Program-made: the position numbers and the translations under genes
Notes under the pieces: model-generated
Seen by the model: the letters and a program-made list of their open reading frames with translations, nothing else
Told to the model about the DNA's origin: nothing
Database searches by the model: none
Shown: one piece after another, positions 6,657 to 13,080 of the stretch
Layout of the letters: each line of letters opens with the position of its first letter
Numbering within the stretch: position 1 is the stretch's first letter
Assembly: GCA_017424085.1 (NCBI GenBank)
Contig: JAFPBP010000120.1
Location: 1 to 14,244 of the forward strand
DNA length: 14,244 nt
Direction of reading: 5' to 3'
From: Clostridia bacterium
GTDB taxonomy: Bacteria > Bacillota > Clostridia > Oscillospirales > UBA644

Positions 6657-8450
6657 TTACGATACGGTGGTGGTGAATTTTCCGAAATACAGGCGGGAGG
6701 TGTCCACGCCGTTGCCCACGATCACCAGCGCGGACTGTCTGTAGGCGGTTTGAATGGCTTTCAGATATTTGTAATAGACGTATTCGTCGGGATGGTCGGC
6801 GGATGCCTCCACGGCAGCCATGAATTCCGCTACCTCGGAGTGCGCCGATGCCACGGCATCTGCGTGGTTGACTCTGGCATTGTTGATAATCTGCTGATGG
6901 AGCGCCTCTGCCTTTGCTACCGTTTCGGCGGATTTTCCCAGTGCCTCCAGAATCTTTTGCTCAGCGTCGATCTCGGCGCCGATGAATGCCTGATAGACCT
7001 GCGCCACCTCCACGGGCGGGTGAATGCTTTCCATGATCACGTTGATCACCTCAAGCCCCGTGTTTCGCAGAGCGATGCGCTCGGTCAGCTGATCCCTCAG
7101 CGTCTCGGCGAAGAATTCGCGGTTGGAGGAGAGGAAGGTTTCCAGATCGGCGTTGATGGTCCGCTCGGTGACCAGCTCGTACGCCGTCGCCTCTAAGATC
7201 CGCTCGGGCTGTGCTCCGTAGGTCAGATACTGCTTCAGATCGGAAATGCGGTATTCAATGCGAAGGTTGATGGAAACCAGCTCGTTTCCGCTTCCCAGCA
7301 GGAGGCGGTATTCGCTTTCTCCGTGGGCTTCGGTCCAGAGATTGTCCTGATTTGCGGTGGATTTGTATCCGATGGTGATCTTGTTCACCGTTTCGGTATC
7401 GTAGATCTCGCTTTTATCCAAGGGATAGGGGAGGGTCAGGTGGAGCCCCGGCGAGAGCATTTCGTCCTGCAGGACCCCCAGCCGATAAACGGCGGCTTGC
7501 TGATGGGATTGCACGTAGACGATGCCCGTGGCAAGCCAGAACAGGAGCGCCGCGCCCGCAAGGGTATAGGGAACGATGGATTTTGCAAAGCGGATGCTCC
7601 AGAGGCTCCGCAGGGTGATCCCCGTGTTTTCCTCCAGAAAGGACAGGACCGCAAGCTCGCGGATGTCTGCGTTGAGGAAGGGGAGAAGGATCACGATCCC
7701 GGGGGCGGTGGCAAGCTCCTTGCGAAGGATCCGCACCGCCAGAGAAAGAACAACCATGATCTCCACGTAGCAGAACAGGGCGACGAACAGGTATACCACG
7801 TAAGCGGTGGCGTCGAAGATCCCAAGCATGCTCAGCGCCATGCAGGCGGCGAGAACCGCGAGAAGGAATTTGCTCAGGGCAAAGAAGACCCGCGCGTTCC
7901 GCAGAAGCATGGCGTTCCCCTCGTCGGAGACGCTTGTGTGCTTACAGAGCTTGTCCAGAACGATGACTCCCACGAAAAGCGCCACCAGCAGCACCGGCTG
8001 CCACGGGGGAAGGACCGATTGCACGGGCGGGACGATCAGCGCGAGGATGAACAGGGCAGAGGATCCGCCCACGGCGATCAGAAGCAGCAGGTATTGCAGG
8101 GGGCGGTAAATGCGGCAGCTGATGCGGAACAGGGATTCCTCCAGCGCATTCAATCGTGCGGCGGTGCGTGCCTTGCGCTCGGCGGCACGGCGCTTTTTTG
8201 GATCCTCGATCCCGTCAAAGCATGCTGGGGGCGGCACCGATGCGGGGAAAGCCTCCGCCTCGGGGGGATCCTTGCGGAAGATCAGAAGGATCAGATTCAC
8301 CAGAGACAGGGAGAGCAACAGGATCGCCGCCAGCAAATAGGGCAGATAGGGGCTGATCCAATGCAGGAAAAACAGAATCAGGGAAACGATCAGAAGGCTC
8401 CCCGATGCCCAAAGGCAGGGGGCGGAATCGTTCCGTTGTCGTTTTGTCAT
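6657..8450 (-). CDS. Large SPFH protein: polytopic membrane domain fused to HflK-like domain (first in operon)
   Basis: This 597-residue protein has two parts. Residues 1-312 hold about six to seven membrane segments (near 17-33, 36-58, 117-140, 150-166, 186-210, 215-238 and 293-313) with a basic cytosolic stretch at 84-100 (KKRRAAERKARTAARL). Residues about 314-540 are an SPFH domain: QAAVYRLGVLQDEMLSPGLHLTLPYPLDK (read in pieces, 318-346), a core strand NELVSINLRIEYRISD (389-404) and the helical HPPVEVAQVYQAFIGAEIDAEQ region (477-498) that matches HflK. Ordinary HflK has a single anchor and about 400 residues, so the polytopic N-terminal half is an addition. It is the first gene after a strong promoter, with GGAGGA five bases before the ATG. 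I infer that it is the membrane base of the three-SPFH assembly; what the extra domain does is unknown. Confidence 0.9.
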   Translation of the reverse strand: MTKRQRNDSAPCLWASGSLLIVSLILFFLHWISPYLPYLLAAILLLSLSLVNLILLIFRKDPPEAEAFPASVPPPACFDGIEDPKKRRAAERKARTAARLNALEESLFRISCRIYRPLQYLLLLIAVGGSSALFILALIVPPVQSVLPPWQPVLLVALFVGVIVLDKLCKHTSVSDEGNAMLLRNARVFFALSKFLLAVLAACMALSMLGIFDATAYVVYLFVALFCYVEIMVVLSLAVRILRKELATAPGIVILLPFLNADIRELAVLSFLEENTGITLRSLWSIRFAKSIVPYTLAGAALLFWLATGIVYVQSHQQAAVYRLGVLQDEMLSPGLHLTLPYPLDKSEIYDTETVNKITIGYKSTANQDNLWTEAHGESEYRLLLGSGNELVSINLRIEYRISDLKQYLTYGAQPERILEATAYELVTERTINADLETFLSSNREFFAETLRDQLTERIALRNTGLEVINVIMESIHPPVEVAQVYQAFIGAEIDAEQKILEALGKSAETVAKAEALHQQIINNARVNHADAVASAHSEVAEFMAAVEASADHPDEYVYYKYLKAIQTAYRQSALVIVGNGVDTSRLYFGKFTTTVS

Positions 8451-8500
8451 GGAGTTCCTCCGAAAATGATGTAATAGGTCGTCCTCTTAATAGGAGAATT
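8448..8500 (-). promoter_or_regulatory. Leader of SPFH operon with candidate operator and ribosome site
   Basis: The roughly 50-base untranslated leader holds a near-palindrome TCCTCTTAATAGGA (8482-8495, one mismatched pair) and a direct repeat of TAATAGG (8472-8478 and 8488-8494 on plus). These lie just downstream of the expected start of transcription, where a repressor would block RNA polymerase. GGAGGA sits five bases before the ATG at 8450. The operator role is inferred from position and symmetry only; it matches no metal-regulator box I know well. Confidence 0.35.
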
Positions 8501-8508
8501 CTTCTTTA

Positions 8509-8537
8509 AGTTTAACATTATTTCGGTGAAATGTCAA
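8509..8537 (-). promoter_or_regulatory. Sigma-A-type promoter of the SPFH/P-type ATPase operon
   Basis: The minus strand reads TTGACA (8532-8537), a 17-base spacer, then TAAACT (8509-8514) preceded by TGT, an extended -10. The -35 box is perfect consensus. Predicted transcription start is near 8502. Confidence 0.85.
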
Positions 8538-8581
8538 GCAAGGATGAGTTTTTCTTACGGAAGTTTTACAAAAAGTCACAT

Positions 8582-8602
8582 AAAAAACGCTTGCCCCGCA
8601 AG
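8582..8602 (-). terminator. Second, backup terminator after the deacetylase-like gene
   Basis: On the minus strand CTTGC, a three-base loop, GCAAG (8590-8602) is followed after two bases by TTTTTT (8582-8587). The stem is short, but it lies directly behind the main terminator and in front of the promoter of the next operon. Confidence 0.5.
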
Positions 8603-8642
8603 AAAAAGAAACGGGGACAAAGCCTTTCGGCTCTGTCCCCGT
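8603..8642 (-). terminator. Main terminator of the deacetylase-like gene
   Basis: Arms ACGGGGACA and TGTCCCCGT (8611-8642 on plus) pair perfectly, with a further AGCC/GGCT pairing above one mismatch and a four-base tip. The minus-strand transcript continues as TTCTTTTTCTT. It lies eight bases after the stop codon at 8650. Confidence 0.92.
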
Positions 8643-8649
8643 TATGGGC

Positions 8650-9999
8650 TCAGAAGATGGTGCGTTGGGTGCCCTTGGGCAGGCGGATGGTCCAGGATTG
8701 GAGACGGAAGCGCTTGGTGAGGAAGTTGTCCTCCAGAGAGGCGCAATGGACCCAGGTGTCTTTGTAGCGCAGATCCCGATACATGGGGAACTGATCCAGA
8801 TCGATCTGCCATGCGTCGGGGGCGACCGTTACGGTCTCAGCCCCGTCCAGGATCACCGCCATGGCGGCGCGCATCCAATCGGCGGGACCGATCTTTTGGT
8901 CGTTCACGTAAATGTATTCGGGCAAAAATCCGTCGTCCCGCAATGCCTTCGCCGTGGCGATCAGATCGGAGGCGGACAGGGTCACGGGCTCGGTGACGGC
9001 GTAGGGCGTATCCAAAAATCCGTAGACCTTGCCGCACCGATGCTCGTTTTTGCCGCACAAAAATTCACGGCAGGCGTGGAACAGGTCCGCCAGACAATAG
9101 GATTCGGGGGTGGTGACGGGGAAGAATTTTTCGGTCAGCTGCTCCCGCAGGGCGGAAAGGTCGGCGCGGGTCAGAATGCGGCTCTCCCGATCGTTCAGTC
9201 GGCTTGCCAGCTCTTTGTAGGTGATCACGCGGAAGCGGGGATCGTTCTTGATCAGCTCCAGAAGGATGCGGTAGTTCTTATAGAAGGTTTCGATCTCCTC
9301 CTCGGTGTGAAGCACCGTTTCCTGCCATTGATCCTTGGGGGTGTTGACCCCCTTGAAGTTGTCGATATCGCAGAAGGTGGTGCCGTAGGCGCGCTGGGGA
9401 TGGTGGTAGAAGGTGAACAGATCACGGGTCGCCACCTTTTCGTCCAGATACGCCTTCAGCGATTCCTCGGTGGCGGTGAAGAGCATGTTTTCCAGCGCCT
9501 TGTTGTAGTGGGTTCCCCAGATGTTACAGGTGGAGACGGGGCGACTGCGGACGCTGTCGTAGATCTCGTCCCCGTCGTAGATGGGAAATCCAAGATCGGC
9601 GTAAAGATAATGGGCAACGTAGGAGGTGGAGTTTCCGGGAGGGCAGGCGGCGGGGATGAAGCCCACGTCAAATAACTCCTTCACCTTGCGGATCCCGCGG
9701 CTCTCCTCCCACCGAAGATCCTCGTAGGCGCCCTGATAGTCGGCGCGGTCGGTGATCTCGTTGATGGTGGGGTGATGGGAATGACGGTGGGAATGGTAGT
9801 CGATCTCGTGGTACCGCTTCAGGTTCTCCACGATATCGGTGCGCCCCCATTCCACCAAAGCGTCTGCCATGTAGCCCACGATGTTATAGCACCCGCGGTA
9901 GCCGTATTCCCGCAGCAGGTCTGCGGAGCGGATGATGCCGTCGGCGCATTTGGGATTCACGTAATCTTCGGTGTCGAAGCTGAAAATAATGTCGGTCAT
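8650..9999 (-). CDS. NodB-like polysaccharide deacetylase-fold protein, cytosolic, with pseudomurein-binding-like C-terminal segment
   Basis: This 449-residue protein probably removes or hydrolyses an acyl group on a carbohydrate, in the manner of carbohydrate esterase family 4. The N-terminal domain opens with FSFDTED (6-12), equivalent to the first NodB motif. The histidine cluster HSHRHSHHP (69-77) contains HSxxH metal ligands (H69, H73), PPGNS (120-124) sits where motif 3 belongs, and FYHHPQR (197-203) may supply a later motif. The C-terminal third differs: LSASDLIATAKALRDDG (341-357) then LPEYIYVNDQKIGPADWM (359-376) resembles a pseudomurein-binding-type repeat. No signal peptide or membrane segment is visible, odd for a cell-wall deacetylase. 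I chose the ATG at 9999, not one 29 codons upstream, because GGAGG lies eight to nine bases before it and the predicted transcript starts near 10024. It is monocistronic; its substrate is unknown. Confidence 0.82.
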   Translation of the reverse strand: MTDIIFSFDTEDYVNPKCADGIIRSADLLREYGYRGCYNIVGYMADALVEWGRTDIVENLKRYHEIDYHSHRHSHHPTINEITDRADYQGAYEDLRWEESRGIRKVKELFDVGFIPAACPPGNSTSYVAHYLYADLGFPIYDGDEIYDSVRSRPVSTCNIWGTHYNKALENMLFTATEESLKAYLDEKVATRDLFTFYHHPQRAYGTTFCDIDNFKGVNTPKDQWQETVLHTEEEIETFYKNYRILLELIKNDPRFRVITYKELASRLNDRESRILTRADLSALREQLTEKFFPVTTPESYCLADLFHACREFLCGKNEHRCGKVYGFLDTPYAVTEPVTLSASDLIATAKALRDDGFLPEYIYVNDQKIGPADWMRAAMAVILDGAETVTVAPDAWQIDLDQFPMYRDLRYKDTWVHCASLEDNFLTKRFRLQSWTIRLPKGTQRTIF

Positions 10000-10030
10000 A
10001 AACGGATTCCTCCCCGATTTGATTATCTTC

Positions 10031-10059
10031 ATGATACAACTTTTTCGGCTTCTTGTCAA
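10031..10059 (-). promoter_or_regulatory. Promoter of the deacetylase-like gene
   Basis: The minus strand reads TTGACA (10054-10059), a 17-base spacer and TATCAT (10031-10036). Transcription would start near 10024, which excludes any start codon upstream of 9999. Confidence 0.8.
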
Positions 10060-10084
10060 GGGTCGTTTGCGGCTTTTTTCGGAC

Positions 10085-10120
10085 AAAAAAAGAGAGGCGC
10101 CCGCAAATGCGGATGCCTCT
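10085..10120 (-). terminator. Rho-independent terminator of rpmE
   Basis: AGAGGC and GCCTCT (10093-10120 on plus) pair at the base, and CCGC/GCGG pairs above a mismatch around an ATTT tip. The minus-strand transcript continues into a run of seven T. It begins 24 bases after the rpmE stop. Confidence 0.92.
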
Positions 10121-10143
10121 GTTTTCTTCTTGAAGGGGTTCTC

Positions 10144-10344
10144 TTATTTGAGGTTGAATCTCTTCTTGAAACGGTCTACGCGACCGCCGGTGTCAACCAG
10201 CTTCTGCTTGCCGGTGTAGTAAGGATGGCAGGCGGAGCAAATTTCAACGCGGATGTCCTTCTTCGTAGAGCGGGTGTGGATCACGTTACCGCAGACGCAA
10301 GTGACGGTTGCGTCTTCATAAACGGGATGAATTCCGTCCTTCAT
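10144..10344 (-). CDS. rpmE: 50S ribosomal protein L31, zinc-ribbon (C+) type
   Basis: This 66-residue protein of the large ribosomal subunit begins MKDGIHPVYEDATVTC and ends GGRVDRFKKRFNLK. It is near full-length against the usual 65-70 residues, with the family core EICSACHPYYTGKQKLVDTGGRVDRF. Four cysteines, C16 and C18 (CVC) plus C37 and C40 (CSAC), form the zinc site, so this is the zinc-dependent form rather than the cysteine-free paralogue used under zinc shortage. I chose the ATG at 10344 because AAAGGA lies nine bases before it; an in-frame ATG three codons upstream touches that site, and the long extension does not match L31. The gene is monocistronic, with its own promoter, leader hairpin and terminator, and is divergent from thrC. 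Confidence 0.97.
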   Translation of the reverse strand: MKDGIHPVYEDATVTCVCGNVIHTRSTKKDIRVEICSACHPYYTGKQKLVDTGGRVDRFKKRFNLK

Positions 10345-10364
10345 CGTCGTCATTCCTTTCCGTG

Positions 10365-10381
10365 TGTGCCGAAAGGGCACA
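10365..10381 (-). ncRNA. Leader hairpin of rpmE, candidate L31 autoregulatory element
   Basis: The minus-strand transcript contains TGTGCC, a five-base loop CTTTC and GGCACA, a perfect 6-bp stem ending five bases before the GGAAAGGA ribosome site. It lies within the roughly 48-base leader. L31 autoregulatory leader hairpins are known in several bacterial groups; that this is one is inferred from position. Confidence 0.4.
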
Positions 10382-10398
10382 GAATTTCATTGTGCTTT

Positions 10399-10427
10399 AT
10401 TATAACACATAAATTATCAAAATGCAA
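10399..10427 (-). promoter_or_regulatory. Promoter of rpmE
   Basis: The minus strand reads TTGCAT (10422-10427), a 17-base spacer ending TGT, and TATAAT (10399-10404). It is an extended, perfect -10 box with a four-of-six -35 box, fitting a highly expressed ribosomal protein gene. Confidence 0.85.
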
Positions 10428-10508
10428 GGGTTTTTTGGAAAAAAATCAAATTTCATATTTTTGAAACAAATTTATCGGAAAGATCGGGAGATTTTTTGCT
10501 CCGATTCA

Positions 10509-10537
10509 TTGACAAAGCGCCCGAGAAGTGGTATAAT
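10509..10537 (+). promoter_or_regulatory. Perfect-consensus promoter of thrC-thrB
   Basis: TTGACA (10509-10514), a 17-base spacer and TATAAT (10532-10537) match the sigma-A consensus at all 12 positions. Transcription would start near 10544, leaving a leader of about 60 bases. Confidence 0.93.
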
Positions 10538-10564
10538 AATATATCTGTTAGAGAGATTTTCGTT

Positions 10565-10583
10565 CGACCGCCTCTGTCGGTCG
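10565..10583 (+). ncRNA. Leader hairpin upstream of thrC
   Basis: CGACCG and CGGTCG form a perfect 6-bp stem around the loop CCTCTGT, seven bases before the GGAGGA ribosome site (10591-10596). The loop contains CCTC, complementary to GAGG of that site, so pairing could in principle hide the ribosome site. No T-run follows, so it is not a terminator, and no T-box signature was seen. A regulatory role is inferred. Confidence 0.4.
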
Positions 10584-10603
10584 CAACTTCGGAGGAATGT
10601 ATT

Positions 10604-12076
10604 ATGTTCTATCAAAGCACCCGTTCCGATCATCGGGTCAATTCTCTGCAAGCCATTCTGGAGGGCATCGCTCCCGACGGCGGATTGTATCTGCCCGTGG
10701 ATCTGTCCTCGGTGAAGGTGGATCCCGCCGATCTGGCGGACAAGTCCTTTGAGGAAATGGCTGCGGTGATCCTGCATACCCTGTTCGACGAATTTTCCGA
10801 GTCCGAGATGGCGGACATGGTTCGCCGTGCCTACGGCGGAAAGTTCGAGACCGAGGACGTGACTCCCACCGTGAAGGTTGGGCAGGATTACGTTCTGGAG
10901 CTGTTCCGCGGACCCACCTCCGCCTTCAAGGACGTGGCGCTCTCCATGCTTCCCGTTCTGATCACCGAGGCGAAGAAGAAGCTGGGGATCCGAGAGAAGA
11001 TCATGATCCTGACCGCCACCAGCGGCGACACGGGCAAGGCAGCTCTGGAGGGCTTCCACGACGTGGACGGCACGGGCATCATCGTCTTTTATCCCAACGG
11101 CGGTGTCAGCGCCGTTCAGAAGGCTCAGATGGTAACGCAGGTGGGCAAGAACGTGACGGTCTGCGCCATCGAGGGCAACTTTGACGATGCGCAAACCGGC
11201 GTGAAGAACACCTTTGCCGCCTGCGCAAAGATGGATCTGACCCAATACGGCGTCCGCCTGTCCAGCGCAAACTCCATCAACATCGGACGTCTGGCGCCTC
11301 AGATCGTGTATTACTACAAATCCTACTGCGATCTGGTTGCCGCCGGGGAGATCGCCATGGGCGATCCCGTGAGCTTCGTGGTTCCCACGGGCAACTTCGG
11401 CGATATTCTGGCGGGCTATTTTGCCAAGTGCATGGGGCTTCCCGTTGCCCGCTTGGTCTGCGCCTCCAACGAAAACGACGTTTTGACCGAATTTCTGACC
11501 ACGGGGCGCTACGACCGCCGCCGTGTGTTCCATCGCACCAATTCCCCCTCCATGGATATTCTCGTTTCCAGCAATCTGGAGCGGATGCTTTATCTTGCTG
11601 CCCACGGCGATTACGCCAAGATCGCGGGCTACATGAAGGCGCTGAACGAGATCGGGGAATACACCGTGGACGACGCTCTTCTGGCGGAGCTGAAAAAGAC
11701 CTTCTTTGCGGGCTGCTGCTCCCAGGACGAGACTCTTGCCGCCATCGGCAGAACCTACGAGACCTACGGCTATCTCTGCGATACCCACACCGCCGTCGCC
11801 GTGGACGTTGCCGCCGCCTACAAGAAGACCGAGCCTGCGGAAAAGGTGATCATCCTTTCCACCGCGTCTCCCTATAAATTCCCCGTGTCGGTGCTGACCG
11901 CCCTGGGGGAGACTCCCGACGAGGACGAATTCCGCGTCATGGAGCAGTTGAACGAGCGCACGGGCGTTCCCGTCCCCGCCGCCTTGGCAGATCTGAAGGA
12001 AAAGAAGGTCCTTCATACCGACGTGATCCCCAAGGATTCCATTCTTGACTACGTATTGAAGAAGGTGGAAGGATGA
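10604..12076 (+). CDS. thrC: Threonine synthase
   Basis: This cytosolic, pyridoxal-phosphate-dependent enzyme converts O-phosphohomoserine to threonine and phosphate, the last step of the pathway. The 490-residue product has the family start FYQSTRSDHRVNSLQAILEG, the cofactor lysine K109 in GPTSAFKDVAL, and the phosphate-binding loop TATSGDTGKAAL (137-148). Further along, FYPNGGVSAVQKAQM, GNFDDAQTGVK and VPTGNFGDILAGY are all typical of the long bacterial type (fold type II). I chose the ATG at 10604 because GGAGGA lies seven bases before it and the residues beyond match the family; an open extension of 36 codons upstream overlaps the promoter. It is first in an operon with thrB, overlapping it by ATGA. 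The product looks intact, with no missing active-site residue. Confidence 0.98.
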   Translation: MFYQSTRSDHRVNSLQAILEGIAPDGGLYLPVDLSSVKVDPADLADKSFEEMAAVILHTLFDEFSESEMADMVRRAYGGKFETEDVTPTVKVGQDYVLELFRGPTSAFKDVALSMLPVLITEAKKKLGIREKIMILTATSGDTGKAALEGFHDVDGTGIIVFYPNGGVSAVQKAQMVTQVGKNVTVCAIEGNFDDAQTGVKNTFAACAKMDLTQYGVRLSSANSINIGRLAPQIVYYYKSYCDLVAAGEIAMGDPVSFVVPTGNFGDILAGYFAKCMGLPVARLVCASNENDVLTEFLTTGRYDRRRVFHRTNSPSMDILVSSNLERMLYLAAHGDYAKIAGYMKALNEIGEYTVDDALLAELKKTFFAGCCSQDETLAAIGRTYETYGYLCDTHTAVAVDVAAAYKKTEPAEKVIILSTASPYKFPVSVLTALGETPDEDEFRVMEQLNERTGVPVPAALADLKEKKVLHTDVIPKDSILDYVLKKVEG

Positions 12077-12960
12077 AATGCGTCGTTCGCGTTCCCGCCA
12101 CCACCGCCAATTTGGGGCCGGGGTTCGACAGCTTCGGCTGTGCGCTGGGAATCTACAATACCTACACCTTTGAGACCATTCCCTCGGGGCTGGAAATTAC
12201 CGGTTGCCCCAAAAAATACCGCAACGAGAAGAACCTCACCGTCCGCGCCTATCTCATGACGCTGGAGGCGGCGGGAGTTCCCTTTGAGGGGCTTCGCATG
12301 GATATGGAGGCGAATATCCCTCTGTCCCGCGGCTTGGGCTCCAGCGCCGCCATGATCGTGGCAGGCGTGGTTGCCGCAAACGCCGTGGCGGGATATCCCT
12401 TCGACGATCGGAAGATGCTGGAGCTGGCAATGCGGCTGGAGGGGCACCCCGATAATCTGGCGCCCGCCTTCTACGGAGGCTTGACCGCTTCCATGGTGGA
12501 GGAGGGGCTGCCCGATACGGTCCGCTTTGAAATGGCGAAGGACCTGCGGTTCGTGGTCTGCGTCCCCGAGTTTGAGTTATCCACCTCCGTGGCGCGTAAG
12601 GCGTTGCCCGCGAAAACGACCTACGCCGATGCGGTCTACAATCTCTCCCACGGTGCCGTGCTTCTCAAGGCGCTGGAAACGGGCAACAAGCCGGTCATCA
12701 CCCGCGCCCTGCGGGATCGGCTCCATCAGCCCTATCGGGAATCCCTCATTGCGGAATACGATATCGTCCGTGCCGCAGCTCTGGAGGAGGGTGCGCTGGG
12801 CGTTTGCATCAGCGGAGCGGGTCCCACCGTTCTTGCCCTCACCGACAACCTGACCTTCTCTCTCCGTCTGGCGAGCCGCCTTGCCAAGGAGACCAGCCGA
12901 GGCTGGCGCGTTCTTGCCCCCGAGATCGATCGGGAGGGCTACGTGATCACCGAAATCTGA
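12073..12960 (+). CDS. thrB: Homoserine kinase (GHMP family)
   Basis: This enzyme phosphorylates homoserine with ATP to give O-phosphohomoserine, the substrate of the threonine synthase encoded just upstream. The 295-residue protein carries the homoserine-kinase opening VPATTANLGPGFDSFG (7-22), the GHMP ATP-binding loop PLSRGLGSSAAM (83-94), GHPDNLAPA (124-132) and the third motif ISGAGPTVLAL (246-256). Length and motif order are normal. The ATG overlaps the thrC stop (ATGA) with a GGTGGAAGG purine-rich site inside thrC, so the two should be translationally coupled. A terminator follows five bases after the stop. Homoserine dehydrogenase (hom) is not in the window, so the pathway is split across the genome. 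Confidence 0.98.
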   Translation: MKCVVRVPATTANLGPGFDSFGCALGIYNTYTFETIPSGLEITGCPKKYRNEKNLTVRAYLMTLEAAGVPFEGLRMDMEANIPLSRGLGSSAAMIVAGVVAANAVAGYPFDDRKMLELAMRLEGHPDNLAPAFYGGLTASMVEEGLPDTVRFEMAKDLRFVVCVPEFELSTSVARKALPAKTTYADAVYNLSHGAVLLKALETGNKPVITRALRDRLHQPYRESLIAEYDIVRAAALEEGALGVCISGAGPTVLALTDNLTFSLRLASRLAKETSRGWRVLAPEIDREGYVITEI

Positions 12961-12964
12961 TCTT

Positions 12965-12999
12965 TTCCCCGTATCTTTTGGGATGCGGGGAATTTTTTT
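12965..12999 (+). terminator. Rho-independent terminator of thrC-thrB
   Basis: TTCCCCG and CGGGGAA (12965-12992) pair perfectly, with four more pairs above including one G-T, around a five-base loop. Seven T follow (12993-12999). Confidence 0.95.
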
Positions 13000-13011
13000 G
13001 CCCGTTTGGGC

Positions 13012-13040
13012 TTGCAATTTTCGTAAAAATATGGTATGAT
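13012..13040 (+). promoter_or_regulatory. Promoter of the DUF5058 operon
   Basis: TTGCAA (13012-13017), a 17-base spacer ending TGG and TATGAT (13035-13040) form an extended -10 promoter. Transcription would start near 13047, and GGAG lies eight bases before the ATG at 13081. Confidence 0.8.
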
Positions 13041-13080
13041 ATAGAAAAGAACCTTCATCAAAGGAAAAGGAGTTTTTCGT

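Noticed and set aside
6657..8450. Two separate genes (membrane protein plus HflK) joined by a sequencing error
   Set aside because: The reading frame is continuous with smooth composition, and the last membrane helix (293-313) leads straight into the SPFH strand as in single-anchor relatives.
10000..10086. A 29-residue N-terminal extension of the deacetylase-like protein
   Set aside because: It would begin upstream of the predicted -35/-10 boxes and lacks a ribosome site; the start at 9999 has GGAGG and begins directly at the family motif.
10540..10603. T-box riboswitch or attenuator for thrC-thrB
   Set aside because: The leader is only about 60 bases, with no T-box core, no terminator run and no run of threonine codons.
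10472..12016. A 514-codon open frame on the minus strand opposite thrC
   Set aside because: It is antisense to an unmistakable threonine synthase, has a low-complexity H/G/R composition and covers the thrC promoter.
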